From positions 25,466,488 through 25,530,487 of the forward strand of contig CM073898.1 of NCBI GenBank assembly GCA_037176705.1: DNA of 64,000 nucleotides. The letters run 5' to 3'. Under the pieces are notes generated by a model. It was not told the origin of the DNA. It ran no database searches and saw only the letters and a list, made by a program, of their open reading frames with translations. The position numbers and the translations under genes are program-made. Source of the DNA: Molossus alvarezi. Its lineage: Eukaryota; Chordata; Mammalia; Chiroptera; Molossidae. Shown here piece after piece: positions 25,027 to 35,320 of this stretch (positions are counted from its first letter, which is position 1; each line of letters begins with the position of its first letter).

Positions 25027-25151
25027 GATGGCCGGCCCGCGAGCTCCGCTCGTTCTGCTCGCAGCGCCCAGGAGTCGAGTAATACAACAGCAGTGGAGCC
25101 TCAGCACGCCAACGGTCCCAGCGGCACTACGAGGAAGAGCCTGGGTTCCGG

Positions 25152-25159
25152 CTTATATA
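25152..25159 (-). promoter_or_regulatory. SRSF7: TATA-like box, SRSF7 promoter
   Basis: The minus strand reads TATATAAG about 130 nt before the start codon. A TATA box here would place transcription start near 25125-25130, giving a 5' UTR of about 100 nt. The likely start area contains a CTCTTCC pyrimidine run. Confidence 0.55.
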
Positions 25160-25178
25160 TGCGGCGGCTGGGTTTCTC

Positions 25179-25190
25179 TGCGCATGCGCC
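25179..25190. promoter_or_regulatory. SRSF7: NRF1-type palindrome, SRSF7 promoter
   Basis: TGCGCATGCGCC matches the NRF1 consensus, a factor common at CpG-island housekeeping promoters. It lies about 20 bp upstream of the TATA-like box. Confidence 0.6.
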
Positions 25191-25330
25191 AACTCTGCGT
25201 TCTGCGCGGCACAAAGGAGCTGGGCGGAAACACCAGAGTGGTGGCGCGGAGGGAACTGAGGAGGGGAAGACACGAATCACAGGCGGAGGGATACGTTTCC
25301 ATGGGAACGTCAGAATCTCTTCAGTAAACC

Positions 25331-26331
25331 CTTGGCCTTCCCCGTGGTGTCCCGCCCCCTCCTTCCCCCTTGTCCTGTACCCTCCCCTTTCCCTTCCCTC
25401 CCCCCTTCCCCCTTTCATTTTGCCCATTGTAGGGACCCTCGCTTCCAGTCATCCTACTACAGGTGCATGAGACCGGCCTTATGAAAAGCTGTACAATTTA
25501 GCCGCTGATGTTGCAGCCGTCGCCGCCGTTCTGCCGGGGGACCTAGCCTAGACTACCAGTCAGTGATCTTTGGGGCTCGTCAAAGGGACTTTAGCCAGGG
25601 TGAGAACTCCATGAACCCCTCCTTTCTGAGTAGTGGTCTCGGCATTATAGGCCTAAAAAGGGGTGAAGCCCCTAGGGACTGCCCGCCCTGCACCTACCCT
25701 ACAGTCCCTAAAGAACTAGCTACCCATTTTCACCGACTCTTCCGAGTTCTTGGAGTCTGGGGGGCTAAGGAATACAGCCGTCTTTCTTTCTCTTTCCTTC
25801 TTTCTTTCTTTCTTCCTTTCTTTCTTTCTTTCTTTCTTCTCTTTCTTTTTTTTCCCTTCCTTCCTTTCCTTCCTTCCTTCCTTTTTTTTTGTTGTTATAT
25901 TGAAACTGTGACAAGACCTTAAATCCTTAAAGCATTTTGGCCAGTGGCAATTCTGAAATGATTTACATTTGAAGTACAATTGACTTGTGCTTTCCCTTTA
26001 GTTCTTTTTGTTTTGCATTGTAATAACACATCTCATCCACTAAACACTCATCCTCAGGACTGGGACTTAAGTCTTTTAGTAGCAGCCTCTGCAGTTTAGC
26101 CACTTTGTATAACAAATATATGGAAACCTTTTCTTTATGTTAGAATCACTTAAAATCCACTTTTGATTTCAGACCTTGCATTTGCCAGACACCAACTCTA
26201 CAAATATAGATTTAACTTTTTTTTACCATCCACCAAAAATAAAATTATTCCATAAATACTTCAGATGCACAGGTTGGAAATGTTCCACATAAAAGAGGAA
26301 TTCCTTAAGTATTTATACTTTATTTTCATCT
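25331..26331. other. Upstream of SRSF7; (TTTC)n/(TTCC)n tract at 25781-25890
   Basis: A TC-rich segment (25360-25430) and a long pyrimidine microsatellite are the only structures seen. No gene was recognised. Confidence 0.55.
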
Positions 26332-26852
26332 GCTGTATCTTTTTTTTAAATCCTTACTTGAGGACTTTTTTTTTTTTTTAATCCTCACCCGAGGACATTT
26401 TTCCATTTTTTATTCAGATAGAGCAGGAGGGAGAAAGAGAGAGAGAGAGAGAAACATCGATGTGAAAGGGACACATCCAGTGGCTGCCGCCCGCACGACC
26501 CAACCAGGGCCAGGGGACGACAAACTGCAATCGAGTTACGAGCCCTTAGCGGGAAGCAAACCCTGGTCTCTCTGGACCGCAGGCCGACGCTCTAGCCGCT
26601 CAGCCAAACCGGCCAGGGCCACTCAAGGACATTTTTTCATTTATCCTCAGATAGAGCAGGAAGGAGAGAGGGAGGAAGAGAGAGAGAGAAACATCAACGT
26701 GAAAGGGACACATCAACCGGTTGCCACCCACACAACCCAACCGGGGCCAGGGACAAACTGCAACTGAGGTACATGCCCTTAGCAGGAACCGAACCCAGGT
26801 TTCTCTGGTCCGTGGGCCCACACTCTAACAGCTGAGCCAAACCAGCCAGGGC
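26332..26852 (-). mobile_element. VES SINE, type A, interrupted by a second SINE in its tail
   Basis: The body is 26621-26852, and its 3' tail end (CTTACTTGAGGAC) lies at 26350-26365 on the far side of the inner copy. Confidence 0.75.
26366..26620 (-). mobile_element. VES SINE, type A, inner copy of a nested pair
   Basis: It is flanked by ACTTGAGGAC / ACTCAAGGAC, which is tail sequence of the outer SINE. It carries a complete body and TTTAATCCTCACCCGAGG tail. Confidence 0.8.
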
Positions 26853-26876
26853 TCTTTTTTTATTATTATTATAAAT

Positions 26877-27112
26877 TTTTGTTAATCCTCCCCTGAAGAT
26901 CTCTTTCCATTAATTTTTAGAGGGAGAGGAAGGGAGGGAGGGAGAAACATCTATGTGAGAGAGACACATGGATTAGTTGCCTCCCAAATGACCTCAACCG
27001 AGGCGGAGGATCAAACCTGCAACCCAGGTACATGCCCTTTTTCAGGAATTGAACCCCCGACCCTTCCGTCCATAGGCTGACACTTTGACCACTGAGCAAA
27101 ACCAACCAGAGC
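26877..27112 (-). mobile_element. VES SINE, type A, diverged
   Basis: It abuts the previous SINE and is more mutated (ends GAGCAAAACCAACCAGAGC), so it is probably older. Confidence 0.8.
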
Positions 27113-27982
27113 TCATCTGCTGAGTCTTGATGTCTGTAGGTGTGGGATACAGAGTATAGGAGAGAGGAGGATTATTGAATAAGTCTTTATTCAGGTGAGT
27201 AAAATAATTGATTCTCTCCAGGTAATGTTATGAATTTATATATTTCAGTATTATCAAATTATGGGAAGAATTAGTCTGCCTCAAGGAAATCTCTAGCAAG
27301 AAAATAGAAGTTCTGTTACTGAACACAACAGGTCTGTTATTACCTGTCATCGCTAAGCCAATAAGCAGAGACAAGGTTGAATCTTTTATGAGCTTTTATA
27401 TGAATGGCCAACAATAGGAGAGAGCAGCAGGTATGGCACCTTGAAAAACTGCTCTCGCATATGCCAGTTGGCTGCTTATATAGGGGTAAGAAAGAAAAGC
27501 TACGTGCAGTGAGGAGGATGTAGCAGGATAAGAGCTTTTGGGTATGTGGTCAGTGTATCCACTCCCAGGATTTGATAACGGGGTAGTTTATCTTTCCACA
27601 GTGTCAAAACAGCTTAGTCCATTCCCGGAATCAGAGAATGGACAGCATTCCTGAGGCAAAATCCCGGAGGGGGTCATCATCTGGACGCAGCAACCAGGTC
27701 AGGGTCTACTTTCTTTGATCAAGACAGAACAGACATAATAATATCTATGAGCATTACTAGTGCCCCACCATTCCCTCCCTGCCCCTATCAATTCTTTGTG
27801 GTAGTTATATTTGTTCGCCATTAATCTCATTAAATGTTGGTGCCATCTGCTTAACAGGGTTCTTCTTGAAAGGGTTAAATGATAAAGATATTTTTACATA
27901 CTCCCTGAAAGATAGAATACAGGATCAATGTAATAAAGTCTCACTAATTTGAATTTCTCCTTTTAAGAATTTATGAAAATTG
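27113..27982. other. Unassigned intergenic stretch
   Basis: The part 27340-27790 has moderate GC and a TTTTATGAGCTTTTATAT start, and could be an unclassified LTR-type repeat. I could not identify terminal repeats or a coding frame. Confidence 0.3.
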
Positions 27983-28196
27983 CCCTGGCCAGTTTGGCGC
28001 AATGGTTAGAGCGTAGGCCTGCGAACCGGAGAGTCCCGGATTCGGTTCCCGCTAAGGGCATGTACCTCGGTTGCAATTTTTCCCGGCCCCAGTTGGGGTC
28101 GTGTGGGTGGCAACCACTTGATGTGTCTCTCTCACATCGATGTTTCTCTCACTTCCTTCTTCTCTCCCTCCCACTCTATCTGGAAAAAAAAAAAAG
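27983..28196 (+). mobile_element. VES SINE, type A, first of a serial pair
   Basis: A target repeat TTTATGAAAATTG lies on its left (about 27970-27982) and right (28197-28209). Confidence 0.9.
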
Positions 28197-28209
28197 TTTA
28201 TGAAAATTG

Positions 28210-28404
28210 TCCAGCCGGTGTGGCTCAGTGATTGAGCATCGACCCATGCACCAAGAGGGTGCTTATTTGATTCCCGGTCAGGACACATACCCGGGTTGTG
28301 GGCCAGATCCCCAATGGGGAGCATGCAGGAGGTGGCCAATCAATGTTCTCTCTCATCAATGTTTCTATCTCTCTCTAAAATCAATAAAGGAAAAACAAAA
28401 AGAA
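28210..28404 (+). mobile_element. VES SINE, type B, second of a serial pair
   Basis: It shares TTTATGAAAATTG on its left (28197-28209) and right (28405-28417), so the same 13-bp target occurs three times around two SINEs. Confidence 0.9.
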
Positions 28405-28463
28405 TTTATGAAAATTGCTTTTAGACAAAACATAAATAACTTATCAAAAGATAGTACTTATTA

Positions 28464-28550
28464 GTCAAAGGCCATACCACCCTGAATGCCTGAGATCTGG
28501 TCTGATCTCAGGAGTTAAGCAGGGTTGGGTTTGGTTAGTACTTGGGTGGT
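28464..28550 (+). pseudogene. 5S rRNA retropseudogene, 3'-truncated, no poly(A)
   Basis: The 87 bp align with the first about 88 nt of vertebrate 5S rRNA: GGCCATACCACCCTGAA, TCTGATCTCAGGAGTTAAGC and TGGTTAGTACTTGG are all visible, with around ten changes. It stops short of the last 33 nt. A direct repeat AAAGAT(A/G)GTACTTATTA of 17 bp flanks it at 28447-28463 and 28551-28567, which shows retroposition. The conserved internal box C region is partly kept, but function is unlikely. Confidence 0.9.
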
Positions 28551-28819
28551 AAAGATGGTACTTATTATGCTGCATAGCTCCTAATTGGCCTCAATAAATA
28601 TTTTGTGGCTCTAAATACAAAGTCTGTTGTACAAAAGAGAATTTCTAAGGAAATAATAATGCCAACAATATGAAAAGAAGCTATTTTTCAGCTTATAACA
28701 AATTGCTTTCAAGCACATTAAGGGAAAAGGGGTAAACCCTGACTGATTTGCCTGCCTCTCTAGGAGAGGAGCTTTGATAAGATAATTACATATTATTTAC
28801 CTCTATTAAAAGAGGGCCA

Positions 28820-28950
28820 GCCCTGGCCGGTTTGGCTCAGTGGTTGGAGTGTCAGCCTGCGGACCAGAGAGTCCCGGGTTCGGTTCCTGCTAGGGGCACA
28901 TACCAACAAATAAATAAATAATAATAAAAGTATAACCTTTAAAAAAAAAA
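28820..28950 (+). mobile_element. Short tRNA-only VES-related SINE
   Basis: It has about 90 bp of type-A tRNA part, ending at GCTAGGGGCACATACC, and then an A-rich tail. A target duplication AAAGAGGGCCA lies at 28809-28819 and 28951-28961. Confidence 0.85.
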
Positions 28951-29017
28951 AAAGAGGGCCAATTCTAGGCTGGGCTTTGCTAACATAGTTGCCATGAAAA
29001 AAATAATGATACTATAG

Positions 29018-29153
29018 TCCTGGCCAGTGTGGCTCAGTTGGTGGAAAGTCATCCTATGCCCCAAAGGGTTGGATTCCCTGTCACGGCACAAGCCCAGGTT
29101 GTGGGCTCAATCCCTGGGTGCATGCGGGAGGCAGCTGATCTCTCACGTTGATG

Positions 29154-29190
<37 letters not shown>

Positions 29191-29222
29191 TTCTCTTTTT
29201 CTCTCTAAAAGAACATATTAAA
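29018..29222 (+). mobile_element. VES SINE, type B variant, with (TC)n
   Basis: It starts TCCTGGCCAGTGTGGCTCAG. The CT-rich segment has expanded to about 40 bp. Confidence 0.8.
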
Positions 29223-29692
29223 AAATAGTATTGTATACTATTTCTGTACACTGTTATACTGAATAATTTTCTCTAAGAACATGTAACCAGTTCTTTTCAC
29301 TAAATGTCAGTCTAAATCAGGGAGATTTTATTGTATTCCTGCTGATTCTTTTGAAATCAGTTTCACTACATTTTTGCCTCTAGGATTCTGTGTTAAATTA
29401 AGATCACATTCCCAGATTTTATTTGAATGTGAAAGCTACTTAATTCAATTCAACAAATATTCTAATATTTCCTAATGTGGAATATTGAGTAGTTCTTAAC
29501 ACATTACTGTTGTTAAACATTGATAATATTATTAATGTCCTTTGACAGCAGCTTTCAATTTATATGTATTTCCTAGGTCATTATTTTCAGGGAAGCATTA
29601 AAGAAAAGGTTTACGTTTTATCTTATTTTCTTGTCCATTTTAGTTTCACTTTTAAGTCATTGTCACCATTTTAGCTTGGATGTGAAAACCTT

Positions 29693-29803
29693 TTTTTTTT
29701 TAATCTTTTTTTTTTTTTTGATACGTGCCCCTAGCGGGAACTGAACCCGGGACTCTCTGGTCCGCAGGTCAGTGCTCCAATTGCTGAGCCAAACCGGCCA
29801 GGG
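29693..29803 (-). mobile_element. Short tRNA-only VES-related SINE
   Basis: A 17-bp target duplication TTGGATGTGAAAACCTT lies at 29676-29692 and 29804-29820. The sense strand ends at GGGGCACGTATC before the A-tail. Confidence 0.9.
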
Positions 29804-29869
29804 TTGGATGTGAAAACCTTAAAACAAGAAAAACAAGTTTAGACCTTTTGCACATGTATCGATTTTATT

Positions 29870-30122
29870 GTTGTTGTTAATCCTGACCTGAAAATATTTT
29901 TCCCTTGATTTATTTATTTATTTTTTGATAGAGTAGAAGGAAAGGAGGGAGGGAGAGAGAGAGAAACATTGATGTAAGAGAGACACATTGATATTTTGCC
30001 TCCCTCACGACCTGGAGGATCGAACCTGCAAACCCAGGTACATGCCCTTGACCGGAATCGAACCCAAGACCCTTCAGTCCTCAGGCCGACACTCTAACTG
30101 CTGGGCCAAACTGGCCAGGGCT
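29870..30122 (-). mobile_element. VES SINE, type A-related, diverged
   Basis: It ends CTGGGCCAAACTGGCCAGGG. An imperfect repeat TATC(G/A)ATTTT flanks it. Confidence 0.8.
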
Positions 30123-30600
30123 GCGCAATTATCAATTTTTAATCTAACAAAGTAGTCTGTAGTTACAAACACTAGTCTTTTAATATGTATTTATGTATGT
30201 GCTATGTATATTTGTATTGTAGTTCAATCCAAATAGCTATGTTTCAGCTACAACTTTTTTTTTTCAGCATTTCATAATCTTCTGTTTCTTCTAGAATGCT
30301 GTTAAGAATTCTGGGAAGGAAAATTATTAGAGGCATAGTTACAATTTTTTCATACTATATAAAGAAATTAACTTCTCATTAGCCAAGTACTGGATGATAA
30401 TCAGTACTGAGGTATGGGGTGAAGTGGGGCAACAATTAAAGAAAGTCAGTGCTTTGACCAACTTCAAAGAGTGAAACTAGGAAGAAGAAAAGTGTGATGC
30501 AGGAGTGCCTTGCTAATACAAATATTACCAAAATGGGTGATTTTGTAAAAGAATCTAGGAAGAGTGAGGCTTTCTGAGAAATGCCTGATTGTATTTATTA
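30123..30600. other. Intergenic, no assigned feature
   Basis: AT-rich sequence with no clear repeat or exon. Confidence 0.45.
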
Positions 30601-30615
30601 AAAAGTGCGAAACTG

Positions 30616-30868
30616 GCCCCGGCCAGTTTGGCTCACTAGTTAATGCATCCACCCGAGGTCCAATGAGTCTTGGGTTTGATTCCAGTCAAGGGCACGAACT
30701 TCCGCTGCGTTTCCTCCCCAGCCCTAGTTGGGTCATGCGAGAGGCAGCCAATCCATGTGTCTCTCTCACATCAATGTTTCTCTCTCTCTCTCTCCTTCCC
30801 TCCCTCCCACTCTATCTGAAGGTAAATGGAAAAATATCCTCAGGTGAAGATTAAAAAAAAAGAAAGAA
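30616..30868 (+). mobile_element. VES SINE, type A
   Basis: A target duplication AAAAGTG(C/T)GAAACTG lies at 30601-30615 and 30869-30883. Confidence 0.9.
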
Positions 30869-31365
30869 AAAAGTGTGAAACTGTAAAACCACCAAGCCTT
30901 AAAAACTAATCAATTGTGTTGTTCCTTCTCTAAAAAAACATTCATGAAAGGAACTTGGTCAGCTTGGTGTCTTAACAAGAGGGCTAGACTAGTTTAGACT
31001 TTAGAGTTTTGCGGTTTATCCAGTACTATCTTGGAAGAAGAGAAACCTATTAGAGAAGTACTGCTCAAGACCATTGACTTCCCTTTGTTGGATGTTTTGA
31101 TACTCATTTTCTAGTCCCTGGAAATGAATATGTTCTACTGTAAATGAATAAAAATGGTTTTAGTTCATAAATTCTTTTCTTAGGAGAGATGGTGCAGTGT
31201 AATGATTACTAATGTAAGCACATGGAGTGTGACAGTGATGGGTTTGAAGCTTGCTCTCCACCATTTAATAGCTGCCTGCCCCTGACCAAGTTTTTAATCT
31301 CCTGGTACTTCAGCTTCCTCATCTAAAAAATGGGGTTTAATAATAGTAACTAACTCAGAGTTGTT

Positions 31366-32029
31366 TTTCTTTTATTTTTCTTTTTAAATTTATCTTTATT
31401 GTTGAATGTATTACAGATGTCCCTCCTTTTTTCCCCCCTTGACCCTCTCCTGCTCACTCCTACCCCCCTCCTGCCTTCCCCACACTATTGTCTGTGTCTA
31501 TTGGTCATATATGCATATAAGTTCTTTGGTTTCTCTCTTCTCCACCCACCTCCCCACTTCCCTTTGAGGTTCCTCAGTCTAACAAACAATTTATAATTCT
31601 TTTTTTTTTTTTATCCTCACCCGAGGATATTTTTCCTTTTTTTTTTTGTACAGCTAGAGTGGGAGGGAGAGAGAGGACGGGAGAGAGAGAGAGAAACATC
31701 GATGTGAAGGGACACATCGAGTGGCTGCCACCCGCACAACCAATCAGGGCCAGGGACAAACTGCAACCGAAGTACGTGCCCTTAGCGGGAACCGAACCCG
31801 GGTCTCTCCGGACCGCAGGCCGACGCTCTAACCGCTGAGCCAAACTGGCCAGGGCCAATTTATAATTCTTAATCTCTTCATCTTTTTCACCCATCCCCCC
31901 AACTCCCCTCACATCTGGCAAATAACAAAAAGTCCTCTGTACCTATGAGTCTGTTTCTGTTCTGCTTGCTCATTTTGTTTGTAGATTCAATTGTTGATAG
32001 ATATGTATTTATTGCCATTTTATTGTTTG
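31366..32029 (-). mobile_element. LINE-1 3' end, antisense, inserted in MIR
   Basis: The antisense 3' UTR begins with TTTATCTTTATTGTTGAATG and matches, in reverse, the 3' tail of the LINE-1 at 32945-33366. A VES SINE splits it. Confidence 0.65.
31602..31855 (-). mobile_element. VES SINE, type A, near-consensus
   Basis: A 15-bp target duplication CAATTTATAATTCTT lies at 31587-31601 and 31856-31870. It is little diverged, so probably young. Confidence 0.92.
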
Positions 32030-32524
32030 GATTAGATGAGGTAAATCAGGTAAATGGCATTGCAAAGTGTCCAGCAGTGTTTGATAAATGTTAGCTAGTA
32101 GGAGGAGGAAGAGGAGGAAGAGCAATAGTAGCAGCAGTAATCTAACCTTTGTAAGCTTCTAAAAATTTGATATGATCTGGGTGCGTTGACAAAATTGAAG
32201 TTTGTTTCTGCAAAGCTAGGGACTAGACTCTGGAACATGGTGACCAGCTTTAAGTGGCTACTCCTAAGACATCTTTGTCTCTTTACTTATTGACTTCAGT
32301 AAGGGAAATTGTCACTTTTCTTCTTTGAGACAATCCACAGAGAGAAAAATAATCTAACACATATAAGAAGCAACAACTCAGAAAATAATTTTCTTCATGA
32401 AAAGTAAATCCCCAGGAATTTCATAATCAAATGCCAAAACCTTGTTAAAGGTTACACGCAAAGGTATTTGCCAATGGAATGGGGAGATGTGTGTTCATGG
32501 GCAATGGGGAAATTGTCACTTTTT

Positions 32525-32774
32525 TTGTTATTGTTATTTTGTTTTTAAAATATATTTTTATTGATTTTAGAGAGAGAGGAATGGAGAGGGAGGGAGGGAG
32601 AGCAACATCAAAGTGATGAGAGAGAAATATCTATCGATTGCGTCCATATGTTCCCTGACCAGGGATTGAACTTGTAACCTGAATATGTGCCCTGACAGGA
32701 ATCAAATCCTCAACCCTTCAGTGTATGGGACGATGCTCCAACACTCCAACCAAATGAGCCACACTGGCCAGGGA
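32525..32774 (-). mobile_element. VES SINE, type B
   Basis: A 16-bp target duplication GAAATTGTCACTTTTT lies at 32509-32524 and 32775-32790. Confidence 0.9.
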
Positions 32775-32944
32775 GAAATTGTCACTTTTTATACAAAGTT
32801 TAGTCTTTGAAGCTAATTTCTATAAGACTAGGTATATCTTTTCTGGAAAAAATAAATAAAGCAAAACATTTATTTCAAAACCAATAACAAATACACTACA
32901 AATAAATTATTAAGTTTAGACAACATATGAAAGAAATGGCTTGA

Positions 32945-33366
32945 CAGTGGTACATATACACAATGGAGTACTATGCAGCTGTAAGAAAGAAAGATCTCTT
33001 ATTCTTTGAGATGACATGGAGGGACCTGGAAAGTATTATCCTAAGTGAAACAAGCCAAGCAGAAAAAGACAAATACCACATGATCCCACTTATATACAGA
33101 ATATAGTGAACATAACAGTCTGAGGAATACAGTAGACCCAGAGACATAGAAGTGGGGTACAGACTGACAGCCCTCAGAAGAGGGGGTGGTGGGGATGGGA
33201 AGAGATAAACCACAGAACTTATATGCATGTGTGCATAACCAATGGACATGGACAACAAAGCCGGGGACGGGGCGGGGGGGATGGGGAGGAGAGTGCCAGT
33301 GTGGTAAAAAAGGAGAAACATCTATAACAAAAATAAAATTAAAAAAAGAAAGAAAAAAATAAAACA
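32945..33366 (+). mobile_element. LINE-1 insertion, 5'-truncated, 3' UTR and tail
   Basis: It contains the end of ORF2/3' UTR (CAATGGAGTACTATGCAGC, then AAGACAAATACCACATGATC), a G-rich 3' UTR and an A-rich tail. An 11-bp target duplication AAATGGCTTGA lies at 32934-32944 and 33367-33377. This is the clearest LINE-1 insertion in the window and probably recent. Confidence 0.85.
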
Positions 33367-33379
33367 AAATGGCTTGAAA

Positions 33380-33860
33380 TTCAGAGATATAATAAGTTTT
33401 ATTAGATCATTAGTCTAATCACTTTGTTTTTCAAATGAGACTAAGATATAGAATTGCAGAATGAGAGCATTGGTTCCCAAATGCTGCTACAAGGACTGTC
33501 AGTCTGAACTTCAATGAAAATTTCTCCAATCCCAGAAAAATAGGTACTGGCAACCAGTCTTTCTTGGGAAGAACCATCCTTTATTCTGTGAATATATCTT
33601 TCTTACTTTTTTTTTCTATTAAAATGCCTCCCCTCGTTTTTTAAATCAAATGATGCTAAGAGTAAACATTTTCTTAATCTCATATGTTTCTTGATAGAAA
33701 AATGTCTGACCCCTTCATCCCCCAATTTTTTTCAGATCTGTGTAGTTACCAAAATCCAAGAGTTGGGAATCTCTTGTAAAGAACAAAGCATGAGTTTACC
33801 CAATAAAAAATAGAGGGGGAAAAAAAACCAAAAAAACAGAAACAGTTCAGAAAAGGAAAA
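33380..33860. other. Intergenic, no assigned feature
   Basis: AT-rich; no repeat family or exon recognised. Confidence 0.4.
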
Positions 33861-34000
33861 AAAGTCTACCCTTACTAAAAATGCAAATTAAAACAATATG
33901 CTTTATTATTGGGAGTGCAGTGAAATTGGCACTTATACCCCTTTTTGGAAATGTGAAGTTATACAATGTATTTAAGGGTCAATTTGGCAGTATGATTTTT

Positions 34001-34242
34001 TTTTTTTATCCTCACCCAGGACATTTTTACATTTATCTCCAGATAGAGCAGGAGAGAAGGGGGGAAGAGAGAGAGAGGAACATTGATGTGAGAGAGACAC
34101 ATCGAGTGGTTGCCACCCACACGACCCCAACTGGGGCTGGGGACAAACTGCAACCGAGGTATGTGCCCTTAGCGGGAACCGAACCCGGGACTCTCTGGTC
34201 CACAGGCCGATACTCTAACCACTGAGCAAAACCAGCCAGGGC
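34001..34242 (-). mobile_element. VES SINE, type A
   Basis: A target repeat GGCAGTATG(A/G)TTTT lies at 33987-34000 and 34243-34256. Confidence 0.88.
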
Positions 34243-34256
34243 GGCAGTATGGTTTT

Positions 34257-34445
34257 AAAAAAAATTTTTTTATTGATCGATTTTAGAGACAGGAAAGGAA
34301 GGAGGGAGAGAGAGACATTGATTTGAGTGTTCCACTTATTTATGCATGCATTGGTTGATTCTTATATGTGCCCTGACCCAGCATCAAACCAAAAACCTTG
34401 GAATATGGGGACAATGCTCTAACCAACTGAGCTACCGAGCCAGGG
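34257..34445 (-). mobile_element. Older VES-related SINE, type C
   Basis: The tRNA end reads GAGCTACCGAGCCAGGG instead of the usual GAGCCA. It shares its target repeat with the neighbouring SINE. A second type C copy is at 52317. Confidence 0.75.
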
Positions 34446-34477
34446 CAGTATGTTTTAAATTTATTAAATTGTATGTA

Positions 34478-34965
34478 CAATAGTCCCCCCTTGTCTGTGG
34501 TTTCCACCATGTCAGTTACCCACCCAGTCAACCGGGTCCAAAAAATATTAAATGGAAAATTCCAGAAATAAACAATTCATAAGTTTTAAATTATGTACTG
34601 TTCTGAGTGGTGTGATGAAACATTGGGCCACGCCACTCCGTCCTGCCCAGGACGTGAATCATCCCTTTGTACAACATATCCATGCTGTATATACTATCTG
34701 CCCTTTAGTCGCTTAGTAGCTGTCTGGGTTAGCAGATCATTTATTTATGAGAGATAGACCACATTCATATAACTTTTATTATAATTGTTCTATTTTACTA
34801 CTACTTATTATTGTTAACCTTTTACTGTGCCTAATTTATAAATTAAACTTTATCATAGATGTATAGGAAAAAACATGGTATATATACAGTTCAGTACTAT
34901 CCACAGTTTCAGGCACCCTCTGAGGGTCTTGGAATATATCCCCTATGGATAAGGGGAGACTACTG
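34478..34965 (+). mobile_element. MER2-type Tc1/mariner (Tigger) MITE
   Basis: The ends CAATAGTCCCCCCTT and the inverted GGGGAGACTACTG are flanked by TA dinucleotides. The interior has TGGAAAATTCCAGAAATAAA and CTAATTTATAAATTAAAC. It is a non-autonomous fossil of early mammals. Confidence 0.85.
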
Positions 34966-35097
34966 TATTCTTTGGCCCAGCAATCCTACTTCCTGGAATT
35001 ATTCTAGGAAACACTTATAAATATGCATAAATACTTATGTGCAAAAATGTTTGTAGGATCTTATAATGTCAAAAAAAGAAAAGGAAATAGCTTAAAA

Positions 35098-35320
35098 CAG
35101 CGGTTCTCAACCTGTGGGTTGCAACCCCTTTGGGGTCAAATGACCCTTTCACAGGGGTCGCCTGAGACCATTGGAAAACGCATATTTCCGATGGTCTTAG
35201 GAACCAAGACACCGTTCCTCTATCCATCTCCAGGTGGGTCCGCCCACATGCAGATACGCCACATGCAACATGAGAAACTGTATTAAAGGGTCGCGGCATT
35301 AGGAAGGTTGAGAACCACTA
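35098..35320 (+). mobile_element. SPIN-like hAT MITE, complete with both ends
   Basis: The 223-bp element has terminal repeats CAGCGGTTCTCAACC and GGTTGAGAACCACTA. The interior carries CACAGGGGTCGCCTGAGACC and ATTAAAGGGTCGCGGC. An exact 8-bp target duplication GCTTAAAA lies at 35090-35097 and 35321-35328, the hAT hallmark. SPIN elements are known for horizontal transfer among tetrapods, bats included. It codes for no transposase. Confidence 0.88.

Larger units (their letters stand above)
24200..25330. promoter_or_regulatory. SRSF7: CpG-island promoter region of SRSF7
   Basis: GC content and CpG density rise sharply, most strongly at 24230-24420 and 24660-25200, covering the promoter, exon 1 and the first part of intron 1. 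Long plus-strand open frames here (such as 24652-25470) are by-products of the base composition. Confidence 0.85.
31195..32100 (+). repeat. MIR SINE split by a LINE-1 insertion
   Basis: The MIR 5' and core parts (CAGCTTCCTCATCTAAAAAATG) are at 31195-31365, and the 3' part resumes at about 32030-32100 (GATGAGGTAAATCAGGTAAATG). MIR is an ancient mammal-wide SINE. Confidence 0.65.

Noticed and set aside
24457..25107. 216-codon minus-strand frame through SRSF7 exon 1 and intron 1
   Set aside because: It reads through the exon 1 donor into intron; the SRSF7 frame is explained by the splice at 24999.
24652..25470. 272-codon plus-strand frame over the SRSF7 promoter
   Set aside because: It lies opposite SRSF7 exon 1 in a CpG island, where stop codons are rare by composition. 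The residues are low-complexity Pro/Ser/Arg and match no family.
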